Assembly: GCF_020103695.1 (NCBI RefSeq)
Contig: NZ_JAHXBF010000041.1
Location: 33,374-97,373, forward strand
Length of the DNA: 64,000 bases
Direction of reading: 5' to 3'
DNA from: Hyalangium versicolor
Lineage (GTDB): Bacteria > Myxococcota > Myxococcia > Myxococcales > Myxococcaceae
Positions 28,223 through 37,269 of this stretch are shown piece by piece. The notes beneath the pieces are model-generated. The model did not search any database. It was not told the origin of the DNA and saw only the letters and a program-made list of their open reading frames with translations. Position 1 is the first letter of the stretch, and the number at the start of each line of letters is the position of its first letter. Both the position numbers and the translations under genes were made by a program.

Positions 28223-28636
28223 ATGCCTGAGAATGATGAGGACTGGCGTCCGAAGTTGAAGCGGATTGAAGATCCGATTACCGAGGACTGCTGGGAGTAT
28301 GTAACTCCCTCGGGCAAGCATCGGAGCTCGAGGCTCATGGTGGGCAGGCCCGTGCACTACCCCGAGCGGCGGCTCTGGTACTGCCCGATCCTGATCGAGG
28401 GGTATACCCGACCTCGGATCAGACCGATCTTTGGCATGGGTCCTGTGGATTCGCTGATGAACGCGATGACCTTCATCCGAAAATTCTTCGAGGAGAACTC
28501 CGAGGTTCTACCTGGAGCCAAGCCAGCAAGCCCCACTCGTTCGCGCCCGCATGGCACCCGTGGCAAGCGAGCCACGCCAAAGAGTAAGTCCCAACAAAGC
28601 CCCCCGGGGAAGACTCGAACCCGTCGCGTGACATAG
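28223..28636 (+). CDS. hypothetical protein, possibly DUF6968-like
   Basis: A 137-residue soluble protein starting 11 bases after the preceding broken Cys-rich gene, so it was probably in one operon with it. The middle (YPERRLWYCPILIEG, GMGPVDSLMNAMTFIRKFFEE) resembles the DUF6968 pattern of a few strands and one helix, but I am not certain. The last 45 residues are Ser/Pro/Lys/Arg-rich and look low-complexity. Their DNA includes a tRNA-T-loop-like string near 28615, so the C-terminus may have been altered by insertion. Function unknown. Confidence 0.6.
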   Translation: MPENDEDWRPKLKRIEDPITEDCWEYVTPSGKHRSSRLMVGRPVHYPERRLWYCPILIEGYTRPRIRPIFGMGPVDSLMNAMTFIRKFFEENSEVLPGAKPASPTRSRPHGTRGKRATPKSKSQQSPPGKTRTRRVT

Positions 28637-28680
28637 AGCGACCTGCAATGGGGTCTACCTCGGCTTTGCCAGACGGCTGC

Positions 28681-29520
28681 TCATCCACCCGCACGGCCAA
28701 TGACTGTCATGATGGCATCAAGGACAACCTGTTCCTTGTCCTTCATGACTTTGTGTGAGCTCCCCGTGGCAAGAACGTACGTCCGGCTGGGAGAGGACCC
28801 AACAAATTTTCGATGGGCTTCTCGCCACACCGCTGTGCTCTCCGGGCTGTTCTGGCCATTCTCCGCAACAATATCAATGACCGGCAGGGATTCAGGCAGC
28901 GAGACGCCATCGACTCGCTGAGTCGTCTTTGGCAGCGCTTCAGCCCACGGGATGGCGACCTTGGCTAGTTCCGGAGCTTCCCTCCTGATTTCATCATATT
29001 GGCTCCGCATGACCGCCAGGTTCTTCTCGAGCTCTCCTTGCCCCCAGACGCCTGGAACGACCGCATCGAGGAGAACCAGTCCTTTGACCTGCTGGCTCTT
29101 TTCAGCAAGCACGAGGCCAATTGCGCCGCCATACGAATGGCCGACCATGACGATCGGCCCTGCAATGTCGCACCTCTCCAGTGCTGTCCTCAGGATTTGG
29201 GCATCATTATCAATGCTGTAGGTCGCTGAAGGGTTGATGGTGCTCTTACCGAGCCCAGCCCTGTCGTAGACGAAAGTCTGGAAGCCTCTCTCTCTCACAT
29301 GCTTCTCGAGAGACTCCCAGACGGATGAGTCATTTCCGAAGCCGGACTCAAAAACAACGGTTGGGTGACCGGCGCCCTGCGCATGCACCCAAATCCGATG
29401 ACCCTCGATCTCCAAGAGGCTGCCGTCGCATGGCGCTTCGGCTGCCGCGGTGCGTGGCGTGGATGCGCATGAACTCAGCAAGGCCAAGCCCATGACAGCG
29501 ATCCCGATTTGCCTGACCAT
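28681..29520 (-). CDS. lipoprotein alpha/beta hydrolase
   Basis: A 279-residue lipid-anchored hydrolase. The lipobox is LLSSC near residue 18. The oxyanion region is VVFESGFG, the nucleophile elbow is VGHSYGG (Ser129), and the final His is in GSSHKVM. It belongs to the general alpha/beta hydrolase 1 family, and the substrate is unknown. ATG 29520 has AAAGG six bases upstream. A GTG two codons earlier is less likely. It follows the 785-residue coiled-coil gene by 15 bases on the same strand, so the two are probably co-transcribed. Confidence 0.85.
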   Translation of the reverse strand: MVRQIGIAVMGLALLSSCASTPRTAAAEAPCDGSLLEIEGHRIWVHAQGAGHPTVVFESGFGNDSSVWESLEKHVRERGFQTFVYDRAGLGKSTINPSATYSIDNDAQILRTALERCDIAGPIVMVGHSYGGAIGLVLAEKSQQVKGLVLLDAVVPGVWGQGELEKNLAVMRSQYDEIRREAPELAKVAIPWAEALPKTTQRVDGVSLPESLPVIDIVAENGQNSPESTAVWREAHRKFVGSSPSRTYVLATGSSHKVMKDKEQVVLDAIMTVIGRAGG

Positions 29521-29535
29521 ACGCACCTTTCGAGA

Positions 29536-31893
29536 TCAGCGGGCCGCCTGCAGTGGCTTGCGCTCCTTCACGCAGACCTGGATCAGCTCGAGCACGCTCA
29601 TGCTCGTGCCGCTGACATCGAACTTCTGATCCTTGAACTCAGGATAGCGGTTCTCGAGGATACGCCCCTCCGCGACGCAACCGTTGTACTGATCGAGCGC
29701 CTCGTTCTTGCGCCCCTTGGACAGCAGGGACTTCGCCAGGTCGTATGCCTTCCGCGGGCCATCCTCGAACCGGATCTGCACGTCGACCTTCTTCTGGGGC
29801 TCCTGCAGCGACGCAGCCTTCTGGGCACACTGCGCCATCACATCCTGGGGCCGCGTAGGCAGTCCGCCAATGAGCACGTCGACCCCAGCGAGGCCGGCGT
29901 TCTCCTTCACCATCTTGGCGCCCTCGTCCTGGCAAGCCTTGAGCTTGTCCATCGCGTTCGCGTACAGGTCCTTCTTCTTGCGCAGGTCCGCAGCGGAAGC
30001 GGCCGCCTCCGACGTCGTGCTGGCAGCGGCCAGGGCCTCACCGGTGATCTTCCGCAACGCCCGCGCCTGCCGCGCGAACTCGAGCGCCTCCACCAGCTTC
30101 AGCAGTTCGTTGCGCGACCGCTCCGCGTACGACGCGTAGCCGGCGTCCTGCCCCTCCAGCTCCGCGCGCGCCTCGAACATCTGCATGAGATCGTTCACGA
30201 CCTTCGAGGTCGCATCGATATCGCCGTCAGTGGAGGTGGCGAGCTTCGCGGCGTCGAGCTTCTCCTTCGCCGTGGCCAGGCGCTCGGCGAGCTGCACGCG
30301 GGCGTCCGCCGCGGCCAGCACGATCTTCCGCCGGTTGACGCGATCGGTCAGCTCCGCCATGCGCTCCTTGGACTCCTTGGCGTAGATCCCGTAGTCGCGG
30401 TCCTTCTTCACGAAGGCAACGCCGGCATCCAACACCACGCCGATCTGCTGGATGGCCTTCTCCGCCTCCTGGATCTGCGCATCGGAGGGCTTCTCCTTCT
30501 GAATTCCAGCGACCAGGGCCGTCGCGTTCTTGCGCGCCTCGTCGACCTTCGCGCGCTGTTGCTGCAGGTCGACCTCGTATCGGCGCCGCTCGATCGTCGT
30601 CTTCCCATCCTTGAGCAACTGACGCGCGTCGGCAGCTGAGGGGCTGACCGCGGGGTTCTTCGTGTGAACCGTCTCGAGCGTCTTCTGCAGGATGACCATC
30701 GCCGTGTTGGCCTCCTCGAACTGCTCAGGAGTCACGCTCCGCTTCTCGAGATTGCGCAGGGCCTGCGTGACGTCGGCACGGGCCGTATCGAGGCTGCGGA
30801 CCTCGAGTGACACCTCCACCTCGGTGAGCGTGTTCTTCACCTCGGTGAGGTACTGGGCGATGGGCTGGCTGGCCGCGGCCTGCGGCTCGTACTTCTCCAC
30901 CAGCTTGCGGACCACGAACGCCGCGGTCTTCGCCTCGGCGAACTGCTCGGGCGTGGGCTTCCGGGCGCGGAGCGCCTTTGCGGCCGCGTTGAGCTCCTCC
31001 CGGGCGGGCTCCATCTCCGTCTTGATGCGAGAGACCCCCGCCTGCACCACCGACTCCTCCATCTTGCGCCGGGCCTGCGTGACTTCGGCGCGAGCCTTGT
31101 CCGCCTCCCCGCGGTACGCCTTGTCGCGATCCTCGAGCGGCTTGCCCTCGTCGATCGCCTTCTGCAGCGCCGTGACCGCCTTGTCGGTGGCCGAGAACTT
31201 CTCGTCCGACCAGGCCTTGCCCAGCTCGGTGACCGCGGAGGCCAGCGCCTTGCGGCTCTCGTCCAGGAGTCCGCGCTGCTTCTGCGCCGACTGCGCCAAC
31301 CACCGGTCGTCGATCGCCTTCTGGTGACGGGCGAGGGTCGCGTCGACGTCGGAGATGTACGCGGCGAACTTCTCATCCTGCTTCGTCAGGGGCCGGCTCT
31401 CGTCCGCCAGCTTCTTGACCGCATCCACCGCGGCCCGAGCATCGTCCATCTCCTTGGGACCGGGCTCCTTCCCCGAGAACTTCGTCATGCGATCGTTCAG
31501 GGTCGCGAGCGCCTCGTCCATGCGCCGACGGGAGTCGAAGATGTGGACCTTGGCGCGACGCCCTTCGACGTACTCGCGCTGCGTCCGGAGCTCCTTGCGC
31601 GCCGCGAGGACGGACCTGGCGTAGTCGAGATCCGCCGTCTCGAAGCTCGCGCCCGCGTCGAGCGCGCCCTTCAGCGCCTCCACCGCCACGAGAGCCGCGT
31701 CGAGATCAGGATTGCTCGGCGGATCCTTCTCGATTCGCTGAACAGCAGCAGTGAGGGCGGCGCGAGCCCCCTCGAGCCGCTTCGAGGCCTCCGCCACGGA
31801 CTTCGCGGGAGCCGCCTCGGGAGGCGCGGCGGATGCGTCGAGGGAGGTGAAAGCGAGGAACCCGATAACCACCAGAACTGAAGGACGTACCAT
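29536..31893 (-). CDS. secreted helical repeat protein (coiled-coil)
   Basis: A 785-residue exported protein with a signal peptide ending near SAA. Nearly the whole mature chain is charged alpha-helix, built from diverged repeats of about 110 residues. Each has a segment like TPEQFEEANTAMVILQKTLE followed by DxxYxxYxxE and a long helical spacer with ARKxL or ARRKME. I count five or six units. The last 150 residues have four Cys and a different, more globular pattern (EALDQYNGCVAEGRILENRYP), perhaps TPR-like. It could be a periplasmic or surface structural protein. It lies in an operon with the lipoprotein hydrolase downstream. Confidence 0.78.
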   Translation of the reverse strand: MVRPSVLVVIGFLAFTSLDASAAPPEAAPAKSVAEASKRLEGARAALTAAVQRIEKDPPSNPDLDAALVAVEALKGALDAGASFETADLDYARSVLAARKELRTQREYVEGRRAKVHIFDSRRRMDEALATLNDRMTKFSGKEPGPKEMDDARAAVDAVKKLADESRPLTKQDEKFAAYISDVDATLARHQKAIDDRWLAQSAQKQRGLLDESRKALASAVTELGKAWSDEKFSATDKAVTALQKAIDEGKPLEDRDKAYRGEADKARAEVTQARRKMEESVVQAGVSRIKTEMEPAREELNAAAKALRARKPTPEQFAEAKTAAFVVRKLVEKYEPQAAASQPIAQYLTEVKNTLTEVEVSLEVRSLDTARADVTQALRNLEKRSVTPEQFEEANTAMVILQKTLETVHTKNPAVSPSAADARQLLKDGKTTIERRRYEVDLQQQRAKVDEARKNATALVAGIQKEKPSDAQIQEAEKAIQQIGVVLDAGVAFVKKDRDYGIYAKESKERMAELTDRVNRRKIVLAAADARVQLAERLATAKEKLDAAKLATSTDGDIDATSKVVNDLMQMFEARAELEGQDAGYASYAERSRNELLKLVEALEFARQARALRKITGEALAAASTTSEAAASAADLRKKKDLYANAMDKLKACQDEGAKMVKENAGLAGVDVLIGGLPTRPQDVMAQCAQKAASLQEPQKKVDVQIRFEDGPRKAYDLAKSLLSKGRKNEALDQYNGCVAEGRILENRYPEFKDQKFDVSGTSMSVLELIQVCVKERKPLQAAR

Positions 31894-32089
31894 TCAGGCC
31901 AACTTACTACACTGGGGCGAAGGGAACCCCAGCATCGTGAGGGAGCCCCCTTCCAGCTCGCTCCCTCCCACCCCAAGGGGCCGCCACAGAAGGCGGGAAC
32001 TCGGCTTGTCTGGGGAACGAAGACCGGGTTGAATTACCTCCAAAGGTCCAAGGCGAGGCCGGCGCCCTTGCTCCATCGTGGGAGTGCGC

Positions 32090-33736
32090 ATGCGCCAGCA
32101 GTGGGTCGCCCTCATAGGCCCTGAATTCGAAGAGAACCTCTCACTCCGATACCTGGCGAGTGCCCTGGCACGCGTGGGGTTCCGCTCGGAGATTCTCCCC
32201 TTCAACCAAGGCTCGCAGTTGCCGGGCCTCGTGGAGCGCATCACCCGGGCACCGGAGCCTCCCGTGCTGGTGGGCATCTCCATGGCGTTCCAGTGGCGGG
32301 CCCCGGACATGCTCGCGCTCGCGGTGGCCCTGCGGGAGGGAGGGTACTCCGGACACATCACCTTCGGCGGGCACTTCGCGACCTTCGCCTCCAAGGAGGT
32401 GCTGCGGGACTTCCCCGAGGTGGACTCCATCTGTCGCCAGGAGGCCGAGGAGACGCTGGTCGAGCTCGTTCAGCGAGTCGCCTCGGGGCAGGCCTTTGGG
32501 GACATGCTGGGACTCGCCGTACGAGACGCCCAGGGCGTGCCCGGCATCAACCCCCTGCGCAATGCGCCGGAGTTGGCCACCCTGGCCTGGCCGGATCGCC
32601 GGGGTGAGCCCGCCGAGTGCTTTGGCCATCGCATCGCGCCGCTGGTGAGCACGCGGGGCTGCTACGCCAACTGCACGTTCTGCTGCATCGCCGCGTGGCA
32701 CGAGCAGGTACTACCGGGCAAGCGCTACCGTGAGCGGCCGCTCGAGGACGTGGCGGACGAGATGGCCTCGCTCCACCACGAGCGCGGCATCGATATCTTC
32801 GTGTTCCACGACGACAACTTCTTCCTGCCCAGCGGAGCCAAGAACGCCGAGCGGCTGAACCGGCTCGCGGACCTGCTCGAGGCGCGCAAGGTCCGCCATT
32901 TCGCCACCGTGGTGAAGGCGCGCCCCACGGATGTACAGGAGCGCGTCTTCCCAGTGCTCGTGGAGCGGCTGCACTGCATCCGCTGCTACGTGGGCATCGA
33001 GACAGACGCGGACCAGGGGCTGAAGACACTCCAGCGCTGGGCAAAGCCCAAACACAACTGGGAGGCCATGGAGCGCGTGGAGCGGCTCGGGCTGTACACG
33101 TGCTTCAACGTGCTGCTGTTCGACCCGGACACGACGATCGAGAGCCTGGAGGACAACCTCGAGTTCATGGAGGCGCACGCTCACCACCCGTTCAACTTCG
33201 GGCGCACGGAGCTGTACGCGGGCACGCCGCTGCTCCACCGCATGCAGAAGGAGGGGCGCGCGCGCGGGGACTGGTTGCAGTGGGACTACTCGCTGCATGA
33301 CGCGCAGGTGGAACGGGTCTTCGCGCTGACAAGCACCGTCTTCCATGAGCGCAACTTCGCCCCGGATGCGCTGGCCAACACGCTGATGAGCACCCGCTTC
33401 GACGTGGAGGTGGTCCGCCGCTTCCACCCGGAGCAGTTGCTGCCCGGATGGCTGGACGAGGGCAAGGCCCTGTGCAGCGCGCTGGGCACGGGCAGCGTAC
33501 GAGCGATGCGGGAGATCATCGCTCGGGTGCGCGAGGAGGCTCCACCTTCGGGGGATCCCAACTTCTCGCGTGAACTCGCGGAGCGCCTGCGCGCCGAGGA
33601 GGCTGGGCTCCGGGTGCGAGCGCGGGCTCTGGCGGCACGGCTGGCACAGGCTGTTCCCCAGGGGCTGCCATTGACCGAGATCGGAGACAGGGTCGCGACG
33701 CCACTCCAGCGGGCCCGGGCGGAGGTGAGCCTGTGA
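32090..33736 (+). CDS. B12-binding-domain radical SAM protein
   Basis: A 548-residue enzyme. The N-terminal half is a cobalamin-binding-like Rossmann domain (VALIGPEFEENLSLRYLASAL, GHITFGGHFATF). The radical SAM core has the cluster motif CYANCTFC, with Cys191, Cys195 and Cys198. Later parts (FHDDNFFLP, CYVGIETDADQGLKTLQRW, CFNVLLFDPDTTIESL) fit the Elp3/MiaB-like fold of the B12 class. Such enzymes methylate or rearrange peptides, lipids or antibiotics. It lacks a DxHxxG motif in the N-domain, so base-off B12 binding is doubtful. GGGAG lies five bases before ATG 32090. The next gene overlaps its stop. Confidence 0.9.
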   Translation: MRQQWVALIGPEFEENLSLRYLASALARVGFRSEILPFNQGSQLPGLVERITRAPEPPVLVGISMAFQWRAPDMLALAVALREGGYSGHITFGGHFATFASKEVLRDFPEVDSICRQEAEETLVELVQRVASGQAFGDMLGLAVRDAQGVPGINPLRNAPELATLAWPDRRGEPAECFGHRIAPLVSTRGCYANCTFCCIAAWHEQVLPGKRYRERPLEDVADEMASLHHERGIDIFVFHDDNFFLPSGAKNAERLNRLADLLEARKVRHFATVVKARPTDVQERVFPVLVERLHCIRCYVGIETDADQGLKTLQRWAKPKHNWEAMERVERLGLYTCFNVLLFDPDTTIESLEDNLEFMEAHAHHPFNFGRTELYAGTPLLHRMQKEGRARGDWLQWDYSLHDAQVERVFALTSTVFHERNFAPDALANTLMSTRFDVEVVRRFHPEQLLPGWLDEGKALCSALGTGSVRAMREIIARVREEAPPSGDPNFSRELAERLRAEEAGLRVRARALAARLAQAVPQGLPLTEIGDRVATPLQRARAEVSL

Positions 33737-34272
33737 GCGACGACCGCAAGAAGTTGATGCCGGAGATCCTCCCCAAGCCAGTCGCCGCGAGTGGAGCGGC
33801 ATCGGTCCGCCAGCGCGTGCTCAAGCACTTGAATGTGCTCATCGCGGCAGGCACCACCACCGTGACCATGGCGTGTCAGCCTCCATACGGAGTCGTGGAC
33901 CCGCTTCCCCCTCCCGCGCGATGCCGCACCACCGGGAGCGTGCTCGATGTGCTCGATGTCACGGCGTGGCCCGGTACTTCCGGCGTGCTGGTACGGATCT
34001 ACGTCAACGACGAATCGGGGGAAGTAAGTCTCCGCCAGGTGGTGGAGACGCTCGGTGGCGTCGCGGACCGCGTGAACCTGGACGGGTACCCCGCGGAGAT
34101 CCACCTGATCCCCAACAGCCCTAACGCGACGATCGAGTTGAAGCTCGCCACGGAGTGCGCGAGGAACCCGGCGGCCACCGTGCGCATCGTGCTACGGCCC
34201 AACACGGAAGACGGGGGGGCGACCGGATACTCCGTGACCACGAGCGACGACAGCCAGGCTGGAGGGCCGTGA
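33733..34272 (+). CDS. unknown protein coupled to the radical SAM gene
   Basis: A 179-residue protein that starts with GTG, overlapping the TGA of the radical SAM gene by four bases, so translation is coupled. Residues 1-45 are basic with Ala-rich and hydrophobic stretches (VLIAAGTTTVTMAC), which is not a clean signal peptide. It then reads QPPYGVVDPLPPPARC followed by a beta-rich domain (GVLVRIYVNDESGE, AEIHLIP, TVRIVLRPN). I recognise no domain. It could be a substrate, a partner or a carrier protein for the radical SAM enzyme, but nothing proves this. Confidence 0.7.
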   Translation: MSDDRKKLMPEILPKPVAASGAASVRQRVLKHLNVLIAAGTTTVTMACQPPYGVVDPLPPPARCRTTGSVLDVLDVTAWPGTSGVLVRIYVNDESGEVSLRQVVETLGGVADRVNLDGYPAEIHLIPNSPNATIELKLATECARNPAATVRIVLRPNTEDGGATGYSVTTSDDSQAGGP

Positions 34273-34365
34273 GCGTCGCTCTCAACCGAAGAGAAAGGGC
34301 GCGGGCGCGGCAGGGGCATGGCCTACCACGCCCCCTGCTCATCCTCGCGTGACGACTGCGGGACG

Positions 34366-37218
34366 TCAGAACGGGGTGGGCCGCTGGTGGACGTTGAACA
34401 TGAACTGCTGCCAGTGCTGGCGGATGTAGCTGAACTGCGGAGCCGAGCCCCACTGCGTCTGGAGTGCACCCTCGATGTCCGTGAGATGCGCGCGGGCGAA
34501 GTCCAGGAGCGCCTGCGCGACCGGGTAGTAGGACCAGTGCCACTGCTCGGCCATGTAGCCCAGACCTCCAACCGCCGACAGCGGCGTGAAGGACTGGATG
34601 AAGCCATACGTGGAGGCATTGGCGCGAAGCCAGGAATAGGCGCCTGCGAAGCGGCCCGTACCCGCTGCCCAATGCCCTGGCTCCACGCTGAGCAGATCCA
34701 CGTCGGTGCCCCAGTGATGCCGGGAAATCCCGGGCGCCGAGGAGGCCTCGAGGATCTCCCGCTGCCGCTCGTCCGCGGTGAGGCTCCGGGCTCTCGCCGG
34801 CATCGCGGGCGGCGTGGTCCCAGGAAGCGCGGCGGCTCCCCACGCCAACCGGTGCGCCGGATTCTCGGGGTTCCACTTGAGCTCGGACCCCAGCAGGGAG
34901 CCACAGGTGCGCCTCGCTCTGGCGCTGATCCGATCGAAGGCGTTCGGATTCCGGTCGGAGAGCATGACCGGAGAAGTCGGGCTGTCGACGCGGAAGTCGA
35001 ACTTCCGCTCCCAGATCCTCCGCTGCGAAGTGAAGTCGCGGTAGCCCCACTGGCCCGCGGCGCCCACGACCCAGTTCGCACGGCGCCCCCCCGGAACCGA
35101 GATGCCGGAACCCGTGCGCCCGGCAGCGGCCTCCAGCGCCGCGAGCAGGCAGTCCATCTGGGCTCGTGCCTCGCTCCGAGCGGCAGTGAAGACGCTCCCC
35201 GAGCCCATACCGATGATCCACTGGACCACGTCCGGAATCGCCATTCCGGCGAGCTGTGTGCTCCACGAAGCCTTGCGGGCATCGAGCGCGGCGGAGTCCG
35301 CGAACGTGCGGCAGGTATCGGTGGAAGGGGGCACCGGATCCCGAGGAGCCGGAGCCGGCAGGCGGGACGTCTCGTCGAGCGCATCCAGGATGAGCCGGAT
35401 GAGCCGGATGATGCGCTCCAGCAAGCCCTCGGGCTGCTCTTCCATGCCGGCGCGTTCCTCCGCGGGAGTCCCCCCATCCACCTGTCTCATCAAACGGGGA
35501 CCTTCGCCTGAAGCGGGAGGGGACGACTGGGCAGGAGCAGAGCCCGGAGTATCACAGGGCTGCCTCGGCACCCCGAGCAACGTCAGGACGTCGAGCCCCA
35601 TCTGCAGGTTGTTGACGAACGCGGCGGAGGGAACGGGCGTGCCGCCTCCTCGGGGCGTGGTGGCTGGCCGGAAGCGCTTCCCGCCGGCCTCCACGTTGAT
35701 GTAGCGGTCGGGCGCGTTCGCGGCTGCGGCCTGCTGCGCCACCGCGACGGAAAGCGAGCCATCGTCGGTCGGTGCCGTCGACTGGAGCACGGTGTTGTAC
35801 CGCCGCCCGCTGCCCCCTGGGACGCCGGTGGACAACGCCCGCATGTCCGCGAGCGAGGTGGTGAGGAGGAAGTCATCCGGGCTCTGCCCGGACTGGACGG
35901 CCGGGTTGGTGACAGGCCCCGAGGCTCCTGGAGGCGTCAGCCGTGAGCGGTCCCTCTCCGTGGCGCCGCTCTCGCTGCCTCCGGTGGCTCCCGGCGAAGA
36001 CGGCGGATCATAGGAGTGGATGTCGAGCCCACTCCCAATCGTGTTGTTGTGGAAGGCCACCAGCGGCAGGGAGCCTCCCACTCCAGAGCTCCCGCTACCG
36101 AGCCGGCACTCGCGAATGGCCGCCTCCAGGCTGCCCGCGAAGGAAGACAGGTCGCTGCGTGCTACCCGAGAGTTCGAGCAAGAGCCGTGCAGCGCATGGC
36201 TCGCGAGTCCCGCTGGAGTGAAGACGCGGTTGGGATCGGCCTCGCAGGTGCCCCCTCCGGGGAGGTCGATGTGCACATAGCGGCTGGAGTTCGCACTGAG
36301 GTGGACGAAGTTCACGCAGTGCGTGCGGCGCAACTCGGTAGCGGACTGGAAGGCGTTCTGCTCGTCGCCGTGGACGTGGATGAGGCAGGCACGGGCCTGG
36401 CGAGGGTTGGGGAGGAAGTCCCGGACAACCGATTCGCGCACCGCTCGGTGAAGGATGCCGGCGCCGGAGCCCGAACCCATCCGCGCCACGTCCCCCGCGA
36501 CGACGCGCTGGGCGATGGCGTCCGCCTCTCTCTCGTCAGGATCCGAGGGCTGGCTGATGCTCAGCGATCGCGCCTGGGGAACGCTCGCGCCCCCCTGCCC
36601 CTGCTGCACCACATGGGCCAGTTCGTGCGCCAGCAGCTCCCGCCCTGAAGCTCGAAGTGGGGCATAGCGGCCAGCACCAAAGACAACGTGGTTTCCGACA
36701 GTGTAGGCGAGTGCATCCACGGCCCGCGCCGACTCACCCGCGAGGGCATCCGTGTGGATGCGCACCGCTCCGAGATCCCTCCCAAACCCTCGCTCCATGG
36801 CCGCGCGCGTCTCTGCGTCCAATGGCCGCCCGGGAGTTCCCAGCACGGTGTCCACGATGGGAGGAACGCCCCCTCTCCCGTCCTGAGTCCCTCGCGGAGA
36901 CGAGCCATCCGCCTCGCGCCGCAGTTCCTCCTCCCGCGCACAGGAGGCGCACTTTCGCTGCACCTCATCGAGTGCTCCCCCACACCCGCCGCACTTGCGG
37001 TGCAGCCGGCCCCCTGGCGAGCCGCGAAAGTAGCCCCGACGCGGTTCGGACGGAGGCCCACCTGTGGGGAACGCAGCCCGCATGGAGAGCGCTCCCCAGA
37101 GAGGCCCTGGCAGGGAGCGGGCTTCACTCGAAGGAGTGCGCTCCTCACCTGAAGCGGGAGACTTCGGGGAGGGCTCCTTGCCGGATGACGCTCGGGCTCC
37201 AGCGCTTCGCACGGTCAT
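34366..37218 (-). CDS. eCIS-core (DUF4157) protein with C-terminal VanY-like M15 peptidase domain
   Basis: A 950-residue protein with an unusual domain order. Residues about 70-100 contain four Cys in two CxxC pairs (HRKCGGCG and RKCASCA), a zinc-ribbon-like piece. The DUF4157/eCIS core follows, with LDAETRAAMERGFGRDLGAVRIHTD and HELAHVVQQ (His198, Glu199, His202). The middle is Gly/Ser/Pro-rich with some folded parts. The C-terminus (about 820-950) has SRHHWGTDVDLLS and EQWHWSYYP, the metal and catalytic pattern of VanY D-Ala-D-Ala carboxypeptidases (M15). This suggests a delivered or secreted peptidoglycan-cutting effector. GGGAGG precedes the ATG, and livM lies 51 bases upstream. Confidence 0.87.
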   Translation of the reverse strand: MTVRSAGARASSGKEPSPKSPASGEERTPSSEARSLPGPLWGALSMRAAFPTGGPPSEPRRGYFRGSPGGRLHRKCGGCGGALDEVQRKCASCAREEELRREADGSSPRGTQDGRGGVPPIVDTVLGTPGRPLDAETRAAMERGFGRDLGAVRIHTDALAGESARAVDALAYTVGNHVVFGAGRYAPLRASGRELLAHELAHVVQQGQGGASVPQARSLSISQPSDPDEREADAIAQRVVAGDVARMGSGSGAGILHRAVRESVVRDFLPNPRQARACLIHVHGDEQNAFQSATELRRTHCVNFVHLSANSSRYVHIDLPGGGTCEADPNRVFTPAGLASHALHGSCSNSRVARSDLSSFAGSLEAAIRECRLGSGSSGVGGSLPLVAFHNNTIGSGLDIHSYDPPSSPGATGGSESGATERDRSRLTPPGASGPVTNPAVQSGQSPDDFLLTTSLADMRALSTGVPGGSGRRYNTVLQSTAPTDDGSLSVAVAQQAAAANAPDRYINVEAGGKRFRPATTPRGGGTPVPSAAFVNNLQMGLDVLTLLGVPRQPCDTPGSAPAQSSPPASGEGPRLMRQVDGGTPAEERAGMEEQPEGLLERIIRLIRLILDALDETSRLPAPAPRDPVPPSTDTCRTFADSAALDARKASWSTQLAGMAIPDVVQWIIGMGSGSVFTAARSEARAQMDCLLAALEAAAGRTGSGISVPGGRRANWVVGAAGQWGYRDFTSQRRIWERKFDFRVDSPTSPVMLSDRNPNAFDRISARARRTCGSLLGSELKWNPENPAHRLAWGAAALPGTTPPAMPARARSLTADERQREILEASSAPGISRHHWGTDVDLLSVEPGHWAAGTGRFAGAYSWLRANASTYGFIQSFTPLSAVGGLGYMAEQWHWSYYPVAQALLDFARAHLTDIEGALQTQWGSAPQFSYIRQHWQQFMFNVHQRPTPF

Positions 37219-37269
37219 CCGGCTCCTCCCTCTTGGAGCCAGAAGTCTCCAGCTGGTTCGCGCGAAGCG

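Noticed and set aside
32090..33736. Radical SAM protein considered as a lipid or hopanoid methyltransferase
   Set aside because: The B12 and radical SAM parts are general to many reactions, and no pathway gene nearby supports one substrate.
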